Source of the DNA: Plazaster borealis
Taxonomy: Eukaryota; Echinodermata; Asteroidea; Forcipulatida; Labidiasteridae
Length of the DNA stretch: 64,000 nt
Direction of reading: 5' to 3'
Assembly: GCA_021014325.1 (NCBI GenBank)
Contig: CM037469.1
Location: forward strand, 16,232,201-16,296,200
Shown: positions 20,301 through 64,000 of the stretch, one piece after another
Position numbering within the stretch: position 1 is the stretch's first letter
Layout of the letters: each line of letters starts with the position of its first letter
The notes under the pieces: model-generated
What the model was told of the DNA's origin: nothing
The model's database searches: none
The model's input: the letters and a program-made list of their open reading frames with translations, nothing else
Position numbers and translations under genes: made by a program

Positions 20301-23199
20301 CCTTTAATGAGCAGGTTATGTCACCGTGAACATCGACAAATGTGTCGCATCCTTGTGGTGGCGGTAGGTCTTGAGCAATCTGGTAGAGGACAAAAAAACA
20401 AAAACTTTTCTCATCAAGATTTTCTTATCTGATCAGGAAAACAAAACCTTGGGAGGTAACTTGTAGAAATAAATCTTTTGAGCTGTAAAATTCAAGTTCT
20501 ACCTGATTGAACATTTCTATCCTGGGTGATTGGGAGTGAATGGACAACGTCAGCTTGAGTAGGTCCGTCTCGGTGTCACTCAGAAGACGACCGGCAAACT
20601 TCAACACAAAGGCGTAATTACTCTCATCTGTTTCTGTAATGAGACAATCATTTGAAATGATAATTTCAAATGCTTGAGTGATACATTTATACTGTAAATT
20701 CTAAAATTTGAAATACCAATTTACTTACTTGTAGTATACAAACACAATAAAAGAACCCAGTTACACTTATCGCTACGAGAAAGGATTTGCCTTGACTACT
20801 TCTGTTACATCAGTACAGGCCTACTTGTTTTGTGTGTTGTGTTGTCATTTAGCCTTCGAGAAAGAAGCTAGGGTCGAAACCTTAGGCCATTACAAATTTT
20901 CTGCATTTATGCCACAGGTCCTAGTTGGCAAGCAGTTTGCAACAGCCAATACTATTTTGTCATAATCAAAACTTTTAACACAATGCACCAGCTAGTAAAA
21001 AAAGGTTGTATTTTTTTATTTTTTTTTATTTATTTGTTGATCTGGTAGTTTGTTTGCTTTACATCTTGCTTCTTCCAGTTTGGTTGGGTTTAACCCAATG
21101 TCAAAGTTCACCACCTTCTTACCCCCAACATCCCCTGCCTTGAGCTCCGACAGTGAGTCAACAAATGACCAGAAGCTGCTCTCCCCTTTCTCTGCTAGGA
21201 ACTCGCTGGCCTCCGACACCAGCGGTGTAGCTGGCCATTTTGCCTGTAGTGACACTGTGATGGGCTTAGACTTGATGGCTGTGATGCATGACGGCTGAAG
21301 CAAGACTAGCAACAGAGCTGAACAGACTTTGAAAATGGCCATACCCTATTTATACAAACAACAATACAATAATAATAAATAAGGGCAAAATTATACTTGC
21401 CTTCAGAAAGAAGGATTTGTCACTCCCTGCAATCACATTCCCTCACTCACTCTCCTTTACTATTTAGAGACCATAGCATTAGGAGCCACAAGCGGCTTGC
21501 ACTGTGGCTGCAAATGGGCACAAGATTGACCTACTTCCGTTCACAATCACAGAAAAAGGTCATACATTTATTAATGTCAATTCTGGACATAAGGGGGGGC
21601 GGGGGAGCACATTGTGCATTTCTTTCTTATTTATTTATTTTCTTTGTTGTTTATTTGTTAAGGTAATTGACTAATTAATTATTATTAATTATTTTATTAT
21701 TAGTAGTAGTCTTATTAGTATTATTAGTATTTTTTCTTAGTTGTTTATTTGTTAAGGTATTTTATTATTAGTAGTATTATTTTTATTATTATCATTATAT
21801 TATTTTTTTTTTTCATCTTATCACAGCATGCAAAAGAATGAAAAAAAAAAAAAAGGAAGGATAGTACGTGTTAAATCTATTACACATCATCGCGCTCGCA
21901 AAGGCTACCACACGGCCACAAAACGCCCGACTCGAGGAGTTACCGGCACAAATGAAAATATGATCTTTCTTTTGCATGCTGTGATAAGATGAAAAAATAA
22001 TAAAAATATATTGATAATAATAAAAATAATAATAATAACAATAATAATAAAAATAATACTACTAATATTATAAAATACCTTAACAAATAAACAACTAAGA
22101 AAAAAAAATAATACTAATAAGACTACTACTAATAATAAAATAATTAATAATAATTAATTAGTCAATTACCTTAACAAATAAACAACAAAGAAAATAAATA
22201 AATAAGAAAGAAATGCACAATGTGCCCCCCCCCCCCCCCCCGCCAACGGAAAAGTATTGGCTACACACCGACCGACCATAGCCAGCCCGCAGCCAGCCCT
22301 GCACATTATGCATTGCGACAACGTGCGTGCGCCCGGCGCCAGACCTCACTCCCCGAAACCAGGTTTTCATAAACAGCCGGACCCACAATTTATCTGACTT
22401 CTCGCAATGCATCTGACTTCTCGTTGCGAGAAGTCAGATAAAAGATGGCTGGACATGATCAACGGAAAACGGGAATGTCTCAAAAATCATCATTTTTTAG
22501 CCGGACAAATTTCCGTGAGTACAATTTCATGCCTGGTGTTACATCTTAAACATATGGAGAGGCCAGTTGGCAGTTTTGAAGGTAATTCGTTGGGTATTTC
22601 CGTCATTTTGGGGCATTTTTGGTGTGACATCTCTGATTTTTTATGAAAATATTGCACTTCCCCATATTTTTGGTAGCTTTCGCTGGGGCGCTAGTACGAC
22701 CGATAATGTCAAAATTCGAAAAAACGAGTACAGCGCCCCAGTTACTGGGTCTAAACCTGGGCTATGTTTCCACCAAATTTGAACACCCTTTTATCAAATC
22801 CTGGCTAAAACCTTGGTAGGGCATTCAGTGTCTGAATAAATACAGTAAAGGAATGGTCTCTAAAGCCTTAAAAGTTTAAACTTGTCTGAAAACAACGAGA
22901 AAATAGCAACCACTTCTCAAACAATCTTTGAAAATGATGGGGGAAACTTGTTGGAAAATCATAAAAGTCCGTTTCACAAAACGGATATGATTGGCAAGCC
23001 GGTTCATTTTCCCGGTTTAGTAAGCTAAGTTAATCCTCCATCCACCCGATTTTATTCTTTGAAAGGAAATAGCAACCCTAGTCTTCTACAATTAAAATCA
23101 CTTCGATACCAGTTATTCAACTAGCCCTGGTCACGATGTAAATTGCGATTTAGACCGACATTGGTGTTACAATTTACTCACCACACTGGAGGTCGCCAT
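11113..23199 (-). CDS. UGGT: UDP-glucose:glycoprotein glucosyltransferase (UGGT), N-terminal third only
   Basis: UGGT reglucosylates misfolded N-glycoproteins in the ER lumen so that calnexin/calreticulin rebind them. Twelve exons (first tentative) encode a signal peptide and about 560 of roughly 1,500 residues, matching the thioredoxin-like sensor domains: WPATPLVSEASEFLAEKGES, PPPQGCDTFVDVHGDITC, SGYGVELAIKSTEYKAVDD, VPLKAWQLQ, RVLSTPVGNALGVLRDISQN, WPRNIQEFLRPMFPGMLRQM and GLVFVVNNEDDVDGRQDVGV. Exon phases agree throughout except for one 1-nt deletion in the exon at 13,728-13,877. The remaining thioredoxin-like part, beta sandwiches and GT24 catalytic domain are not found in the 11 kb to the left, which includes a 500-N gap. 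Identification rests on remembered family conservation and is strong. Confidence 0.9.
11815..11890 (-). repeat. Penelope-like terminal motif fragment
   Basis: TTCTGAAAAGAAC then TTTCGATCAGGATGCTCTGA and GGTCTTC, a degenerate copy of the motif seen at 12,089-12,281 and 19,398-19,764. Confidence 0.5.
12089..12281. mobile_element. Foldback element with Penelope-like hairpin motif
   Basis: Arms of ~56 bp (12,089-12,144 and 12,226-12,281) are inverted copies around AAGTAACTAT...TGTGTAAAATCTCTTTT. The centre, read on the minus strand, is CTGAAGACGAGCAGAGTATA followed by CTGTTCGAAACGTCGAG. Confidence 0.7.
12714..12833 (-). CDS. UGGT: UGGT exon 11
   Basis: YLNDLEKDDRYSHWPRNIQE and FLRPMFPGMLRQMRKNVFHL. 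40 codons, phase 0 at both ends. Confidence 0.92.
13075..13323 (-). mobile_element. tRNA-derived SINE
   Basis: Minus strand: type II tRNA-like head with A box TGGCCGAGCGG, B box GGTTCGAGTC, then the ACACTTGTGTCCTTAAGCAA body. Confidence 0.8.
13728..13877 (-). CDS. UGGT: UGGT exon 10, with 1-nt frameshift
   Basis: LLELLRSESRMLGGLHS is in frame, then the reading shifts by one near 13,826 and continues GASGEAAAQLMRVQIASQ and YAVDIRDNGIL. The exon enters with 1 nt to complete a codon and leaves in phase 0, so it should be 3n+1 nt; it is 150 nt. This independently confirms one missing base. Conceptually spliced as is, the protein would terminate soon after. Confidence 0.88.
14265..14330 (-). mobile_element. 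TTAA MITE fragment, inverted
   Basis: CCCAAATTTTCACAGGTTTG and the following bases match the MITE interior in reverse orientation, on the other side of the minisatellite. Confidence 0.6.
14332..14925 (+). repeat. ~122-bp minisatellite, five units
   Basis: Units begin ATGAACACTGTCTGCGACTA at about 14,332, 14,453, 14,575, 14,698 and 14,820 and contain GGATATTTTGCGTTTGAATT. Part of a further unit resumes after the MITE at about 15,205-15,261. Confidence 0.92.
14941..15210 (+). mobile_element. TTAA MITE, 5'-truncated copy
   Basis: Matches the 1,893-2,263 element from its interior to the right terminus GTACCTTTAA. Lies in a UGGT intron beside the minisatellite. Confidence 0.8.
15269..15360 (-). 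CDS. UGGT: UGGT exon 9
   Basis: TAPGETVLMLNGLVIDTDVA, the P-G-D-x-x-L-x-[IL]-N-G-L motif. Phase 2 out. Its donor GTAAGT lies directly against the right end of the 122-bp minisatellite remnant. Confidence 0.88.
16006..16166 (-). CDS. UGGT: UGGT exon 8
   Basis: FQAAQRVLSTPVGNALGVLR and DISQNFPILASSL. Phase 0 out. Confidence 0.92.
16242..16662 (+). mobile_element. tRNA-derived SINE, full length with (TTA)n tail
   Basis: tRNA(Leu/Ser)-like head 16,242-16,329 with A box TGGCCGAGCGG and B box GGTTCGAATCC, a body with ACTTGTGTCCTTAAGCAAGA, and a 3' end TGCGCTTAGAAAC followed by TATTATTA repeats. Confidence 0.85.
16696..16796 (-). CDS. UGGT: UGGT exon 7
   Basis: ELHPDLMENLNSFRTSLLES and MVPLKAWQLQ. 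Phase 2 in, phase 1 out. Confidence 0.9.
17957..18129 (-). CDS. UGGT: UGGT exon 6
   Basis: VRLSGYGVELAIKSTEYKAV, among the best conserved UGGT segments, followed by an acidic linker and DEVQGFVFSKLK. Confidence 0.92.
19134..19314 (-). CDS. UGGT: UGGT exon 5
   Basis: DHSYPGSKNNSVVVILYGHI and TVQYVLRHYVK, matching the first thioredoxin-like domain. Phase 0 out, donor GTGAAA. Confidence 0.9.
19398..19764. mobile_element. Foldback element with two inverted Penelope-like motifs
   Basis: Arms of about 125-130 bp are near-perfect inverted copies. Each contains TCCTGAAGACGATCAGAGCA then TACTGATCGAAACGTTGAG, a hairpin GATCAG/CTGATC between CTGAAGA and GAAA. UGGT intron. Confidence 0.8.
19766..20090 (-). 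mobile_element. L2/CR1-like LINE 3' fragment
   Basis: On the minus strand, across frames, the usual RT C-terminus is visible: SAMEQTYYSC / APRLWNKLITPVRNSTG and F-x-K-K. It ends in AAGGCGCTTTATAAATA, an L2-type tail. Confidence 0.6.
20267..20379 (-). CDS. UGGT: UGGT exon 4
   Basis: DLPPPQGCDTFVDVHGDITC, equivalent to the PPPEGC...VHG...TC stretch of animal UGGT. Phase 2 out. Confidence 0.9.
20503..20633 (-). CDS. UGGT: UGGT exon 3
   Basis: LLKLTLSIHSQSPRIEMFNQ, aligning with the L-x-x-x-L-S-L-R-S-x-S-P/A region of UGGT. Phase 1 in, phase 0 out. Confidence 0.85.
20745..20815 (+). mobile_element. SINE body fragment
   Basis: AAAGAACCCAGTTACACTTATCG matches in part the interior of the SINE at 16,242-16,662 (shared core AAAGAACCCAGT..ACTTATCG). 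Confidence 0.5.
21123..21345 (-). CDS. UGGT: UGGT exon 2: signal peptide and start of sensor region
   Basis: Contains hydrophobic SALLLVLLQPSCITA, then KPITVSLQAKWPATPLVSEA and SFWSFVDSLSEL, the classic UGGT N-terminus. Donor GTAAGA, phase 1. Confidence 0.9.
21595..22240. mobile_element. AT-rich foldback element with ~240-bp arms
   Basis: Left arm (about 21,595-21,840: poly-G, GCACATTGTGCATTTCTTTC, then TTATT-rich) is repeated in inverse from about 21,960 to 22,240, ending in a poly-C run. The ~120-bp loop is the only complex sequence. Lies in the tentative first UGGT intron. Confidence 0.85.
23182..23199 (-). CDS. UGGT: UGGT tentative first coding exon (18 nt)
   Basis: ATG in the context CAAGATGGCG, six codons (MATSSV), then GTGAGT at 23,176-23,181. 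It splices in phase 0 to the acceptor TAG at 21,346-21,348, giving MATSSV-G-MAIFKVC. An inverted CCAAT box lies about 35 bp upstream. Without it the protein would start at the ATG at 21,342, which also gives a complete signal peptide. Confidence 0.5.
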
Positions 23200-23224
23200 C
23201 TTGAAAGTGTAATCACACACCGAG

Positions 23225-23245
23225 AGATTTGATTGGTCCACGTTG
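23225..23245 (-). promoter_or_regulatory. Inverted CCAAT box of putative UGGT promoter
   Basis: GATTGGTCCA on the plus strand gives TGGACCAATC on the minus strand about 35 bp before the tentative UGGT start. No TATA box is apparent, as is usual for housekeeping genes. Confidence 0.35.
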
Positions 23246-23488
23246 ACGGCGCAAACTTCTTAGTCTTGTTTCAAGAAATAATACTTTTTTTTTATGACAC
23301 CCCTATAATAATAGTTACAGCGAGAGTTCGATTGCATTTGTATTGCGGGTTACTGATCCTAAAAATGAGTGAAAGAATTTCATTTTCCAAAAGTTAATGC
23401 TTTTGATAAATCCCTGTTACTAATGTTTGTAAAGACACTTGAAAATTTAATGTGGTCGTGATAAGAACGTTTTCCAAAGGAAGCAAAC

Positions 23489-23503
23489 CCAGCAGAGGGC
23501 GCC
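23489..23503 (+). promoter_or_regulatory. CTCF-like core motif
   Basis: CCAGCAGAGGGCGCC fits the animal CTCF core consensus (CCASYAGRKGGCRS). It lies in the intergenic space between UGGT and the FN3-like gene. A single short motif, so weak evidence. Confidence 0.3.
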
Positions 23504-23984
23504 CTAACGTTTATTTTCGTCAATATTATTATTTTAAAGAGAAGTTTTCTCTCGACGCGGAACTTAACGGTTCATTCTCTATCTCGGAACTGGCGGTCAT
23601 GCCTTGCTTCTTTCAGATACATACGATACAAATAGTTTTCCGTAGCTCCTCCGCTACTGAGGAATGCAACAACTGAACTGAATCTGCGAATAATGCTACG
23701 CGGCGGGGCTATAGGCCTAGCGGCCTAAAAAGCTATGACCTAAATTGTTTCTATGATTCTGCTTCTCGTGCGATAAAGGCATTGCACATGCACATGTCAC
23801 TGTGCTACCAATAAATAACATTATTTATTCGTTTATTTTGCAGTCAATCGACCATTATCGCCTCTCTGATTGCCTCAGAATAACGCCAAGGGATCACTTA
23901 TCTTGTTACTTGATGAAATAGAATTAGCTGTTGCAAACTGCTTACCAACCAAAATGACCTATGGTGTAAATGCAAAAAATAGTT

Positions 23985-24060
23985 AATGGTCTGACGTTTC
24001 GACCCTAGCAGAGTCTTTCTCGAAGGCTGAATGACAAGACAACACACATGAACAGGTATA
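23985..24060 (-). repeat. GGGTCGAAACGTCAG repeat, distantly Penelope-like
   Basis: Minus strand: TTCGAGAAAGACTCTGCTAG then GGTCGAAACGTCAGACC. A second, degraded copy in the other orientation lies at about 20,845-20,895. Confidence 0.5.
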
Positions 24061-25253
24061 TAAGTGTAACAAAGGCATTCAAGTGGAAATACATGAATAG
24101 AGGCAGAGAGCAAACAGACAAGGCAAGGGGTAAACAATGAACAGGGAGACAGAGGGGGGGGGGTGGAGGGAGGGAGCTGGTCTGACCACATCTTGTTACT
24201 TGTTAGAATAATCCCATTATACTTGTAGCCCAATGTGGGCTAAACTGGGATGTTGTGGAAAAGTGACGCCAACACCGGCGGATAAGGTGCCAGCGAAAAG
24301 AGAAGAGTGTACTATTTACAGGTGCAAAAATAAGGAAAAGAATTTGCTGCTAAGAGAACAACTAATGTTGCCATGCAGAGGCTGCATTGCTCTGATGGCA
24401 GGATGGCTTTTTGTTTGGATGAGGCCTGTATGGATGGGGCTGTGTGTCAGAAAAAAGCACTGTGGTGGAAGCGCTTGCCTCTTCGAAACTGACATAGTTC
24501 TTGGGAAGAAGGCATACTTGCTCGTTGAGATTATTCATTAAAGAGGTGCATAATGGACTTTTAGCATTTCCAAATTATGTCCGAGGGTCTAGAGATTGTA
24601 TATAACCAAAGAGAAAGGACAAAACATTTCAGGGGCGGATCCAAACACCAGCTTGACTGTCAAGAGCGTGCCCACAAAATAACAGACATCGCTCCAACTC
24701 CCAAATGCTCCATTTCATCAAATTGAGTCAAACAACTGCAGGCAGGCAACTTCAAAGCATCGCCGGCTACCCCCCCCCCCCCTTCAAGGACATACTAGAT
24801 TACAAACAGCCCATTCATAGAAACCGCAGGCCTGTTTTCAGTTTGTTTACGTTTGTGGGTGAATGAACTTACCCAGGCCACTCAAATTCTACAATTGTTT
24901 CTCAAGCGTAATATGTTCAGAGTCATGGAAAGTGAGATTTCAAATGAATTCATACGCAGAGTATGTATAATGAACAAAAACGCATAATTAGCCAGTTGAA
25001 ATCTGGTAGTCTTACGCACCGGAGGGTAGCGAGATCTGAAAACTCACCTTAGAAATTAAGGTTTACTTGTTATTGTACCGATTAATCTGGCTGGATATTA
25101 TTTGAAAATTATTATCATTATCGATAATCAGTTAAAATGCCGAAACATGTTAACATTATCATCGTCATCACTGATATGCTGAGACTGGGGCATTAGAGAG
25201 CACCTTCCTGAAGGTCTAAACCAATCAGTGGAACTGGCATGTATGAAATTTCT

Positions 25254-25395
25254 GTGTGGCAGGAGATTCTGTCCCCCATACTGCGAACTGTGTACAACTC
25301 CTGATAGCGCCCTATTGAATCAACCTCCTCCAGACCATATTAATTTTCCATAGTGGGGGACAGAATCTCCGAGGGACAGATTTCACTAGGACACC
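25254..25395. mobile_element. Foldback MITE (GGAGATTCTGTCCCCC family), copy 1
   Basis: GTGTGGCAGGAGATTCTGTC and its inverted counterpart GGGGGACAGAATCTCCGAGG bracket an interior with TGATAGCGCCCT. A solo interior-like fragment lies at about 25,995-26,045. Confidence 0.75.
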
Positions 25396-26693
25396 TGCAT
25401 AAAGGTTTTGCTTCATAGTTTGATACTTGCAAGTATGTGCAGTGTCCTTTGTGTCCCGTTGATCTGCTTGTCATGTGTGTATAGGTGACCAATAGTAAGA
25501 ATTTGGACACTGGTTTGTTGGTGTGGGTACCAGTGGAAAGCAATGTTTGTCTTGATTGTCTTGAAAAGAAGTAAATGGTGACGTATCCCGACAGATAGAA
25601 TGATGCTCCGAGAATTAAGCATAACATCGGGGGGGGGGGGGCATAAAGTGTTGCCGTGAGAAATTGTAACGCTTGGGGCGCCCTTTATTTGCTTCCTTCG
25701 AAAACGTTCTTACATTTCAAAAGTGCCATTACTAACGTTTTATGAAAAATTCACAGACTAAAACGTAGTACAATAATTAGAACAATTTGCTTTATTAAAA
25801 GTCGACAAACTTAAACGTCAGTAATTACATTGCAATGTAAAAACGTCACTTGGTAGTGCAGACAAAAAAATCTGAGTACACAAAAACCGAAGATTTTGTA
25901 ATGGGAATAATTGAGTGGTGACTCGGCGTATTAAACCAAGCCACGACCCTGTAAGGTTTTAAACAGCCATTTTAAGACTGAATCACGCTCTGCGCAATCA
26001 TCTGATAGCGCCCTCTTTTGACTCAATCTCTTCGGGTCATTTGTAAATACTCCGCACCATTATTTATATTGCGCGTTTAAACATGGCCACGTGACCTCTC
26101 TCGACCAATCAAAATGGACGTACAGGACCAGGTATTTATGAATAAGATTGTTTATCATTAACATCTGAGTAATAAGTAAATAATTCGCTCTCAAACAAAG
26201 TATTGCAGTGGCGCACCGGAGGGATCTCAATTTCTTTAGAAGAGAGGCATGTCAGTTTTCTTACGAGCAGCAAGCAAACAATTCTGCCGTAAGCATTGCC
26301 ATGAGGTTGGGCTCTACAAGGAAGACATTAATAGGACACAAGATAAGCCCCTTTTCCATCACGTCAGTTTCTTTGTCTTGCCAGCTTGTAATCTAACTAC
26401 AGTTATTTTTACACATTCATGGGATTCTGTTTTGTAAACGGCTTTGCAAAAAAGCCTGCTTAATTAACAAAATTTATATGTCACATCCCTACGTAAATGA
26501 AAAACTGTACGCGTATGGAAAATATTGAACAAAGTCGAATTCTGAGAGTGCATTTAAAAAAACCCGAACCGTAAACATTTTTCAAAACTATTACAAAGAT
26601 TAACTTGTAAAAAAAAAATAGAGTAGAAATATGACATAAAATATATTTTGATTCAGTACAAAATAATAGGCATAATTATATTATTTGCATTTA

Positions 26694-63144
<36,451 letters not shown>

Positions 63145-63166
63145 CTACATAGGGCCAGGTCAAAAG

Positions 63167-63237
63167 TTAAAGGTATCGTATACGTTTGGTAATGACTCAA
63201 AGCAATTTAATATTAGCATAACATTCATACTTTCAAC
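63167..63237 (-). mobile_element. TTAA MITE, interrupted by a LINE
   Basis: TTAAAGGTATCGTATACGTT and about 50 bp of interior, then an abrupt change to reverse transcriptase sequence. Confidence 0.75.
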
Positions 63238-64000
63238 CTGTCCGACGTGTTCCAGTCAGCATACAAGCCTTTCCATGGGACAGAAGCTGCACTAGTCCGT
63301 GTGAGCAACGATATTCTTTCTGCAATGGACAATGGTAACCTAACAGCACTAGTCCTGCTAGACTTGAGTGCTGCCTTTGACACCGTTGATCACAACATCC
63401 TTCTCTCTCGGCTCCAGAATCACCTTGGCATAGAGGACACAGCCCTAGCATGGTGCAAATCGTATCTCTACAATAGAACTCAGCATGTATGTATTGGCAC
63501 CGCGATATCAGACCCTGTTGTTTTGAACTACTCTGTGCCACAGGGGTCGGTACTGGGCCCGCAGTGGTTTACGCTGTACACTTTACCGACTCGTGACATC
63601 ATCCTGAAATTTAATCTGAATTACCATGTGTACGCAGACGACACTCAGCTATACATCACGTTTAAATTTTCTCAAAAAAACGCCAATGCATCTATTACAA
63701 GACTTGAGAAATGCATCCAAGAGATTCGACGTTGGACACAACAAAACTTCCTGAAGTTAAATGATGATAAGACAGAGTTCCTTCTATCACGTCAACAGTT
63801 AACAAAGGTTTCAGTGTCATACATTTCCATCTGTGATGCTCGGATAGCTCCCTCGCTGCAAGCTCGGAACTTAGGGGTTATTTTTGATTCATCGATGACA
63901 CTTCAACCACACATCAACAACATCGTTCGTCTGTCATCATATCACAGCAGGAATATTGGTAAGATTCGCAAGTACTTGGACAAAAGTGCCACTGAAAAGG
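63238..64000 (+). mobile_element. L2/CR1-like LINE reverse transcriptase, 5'-truncated, runs off window
   Basis: Open frame with FQSAYKPFHGTEAALVRVSN, LLDLSAAFDTVDHNIL, SVPQGSVLGPQWF, VYADDTQLYI and FLKLNDDKTEFLL. Catalytic aspartates (F-D and Y-A-D-D) intact and no stop to the window end. Confidence 0.9.

Larger units (their letters stand above)
23200..26693. other. Intergenic region between UGGT and the FN3-like gene
   Basis: No gene recognised. Holds a Penelope-like motif (about 23,985-24,060), a foldback MITE, and short ORFs without recognisable domains. Confidence 0.5.

Noticed and set aside
24233..24541. 102-residue plus-strand ORF in the intergenic region
   Set aside because: No recognisable domain, no supporting splice context, ordinary length for chance in this sequence.

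Overview
This is AT-rich animal genomic DNA with small exons, GT-AG introns and dense transposon debris. The mix (a tRNA-derived SINE, a TTAA-flanked palindromic MITE, L2/CR1-like LINE tails, a Tx1/L1-group LINE, TTAGGG-type telomere repeat) suggests a marine invertebrate deuterostome, most likely an echinoderm such as a sea star. The species is inferred, not shown.

Left part (1-9,500): no gene recognised. It holds palindromic MITEs, an array of a ~178-bp satellite (about 5,340-8,210) and, inside that array, about 1 kb of (CCCTAA)n telomere-type repeat. It ends at a run of exactly 500 N (9,501-10,000), which looks like a fixed-size scaffold gap.

Middle (11,113-23,199, minus strand): the 5' third of a UDP-glucose:glycoprotein glucosyltransferase (UGGT) gene, the ER folding sensor. 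Twelve exons (the first tentative) encode about 560 residues. The rest of the protein, including the catalytic domain, is absent: exons come every 1-2 kb up to 11.1 kb and then stop before the gap. One exon carries a 1-nt frameshift. Introns hold a 122-bp minisatellite, foldback elements, SINEs and LINE tails.

Right part (26,694-63,144, minus strand): one very large gene. I could join 48 exons in phase into about 3,160 residues of a repetitive FN3-like extracellular protein, with a DUF642-like insert near its C-terminus. Its 5' end lies beyond the window and its last exon has a 1-nt frameshift. The intron at 34,621-43,330 is swollen by a composite microsatellite (1 kb of GGA), a decayed Tx1/L1-group LINE seated between TAA-type repeats, and SINEs. 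The window closes inside an L2/CR1-like reverse transcriptase that interrupts a MITE.
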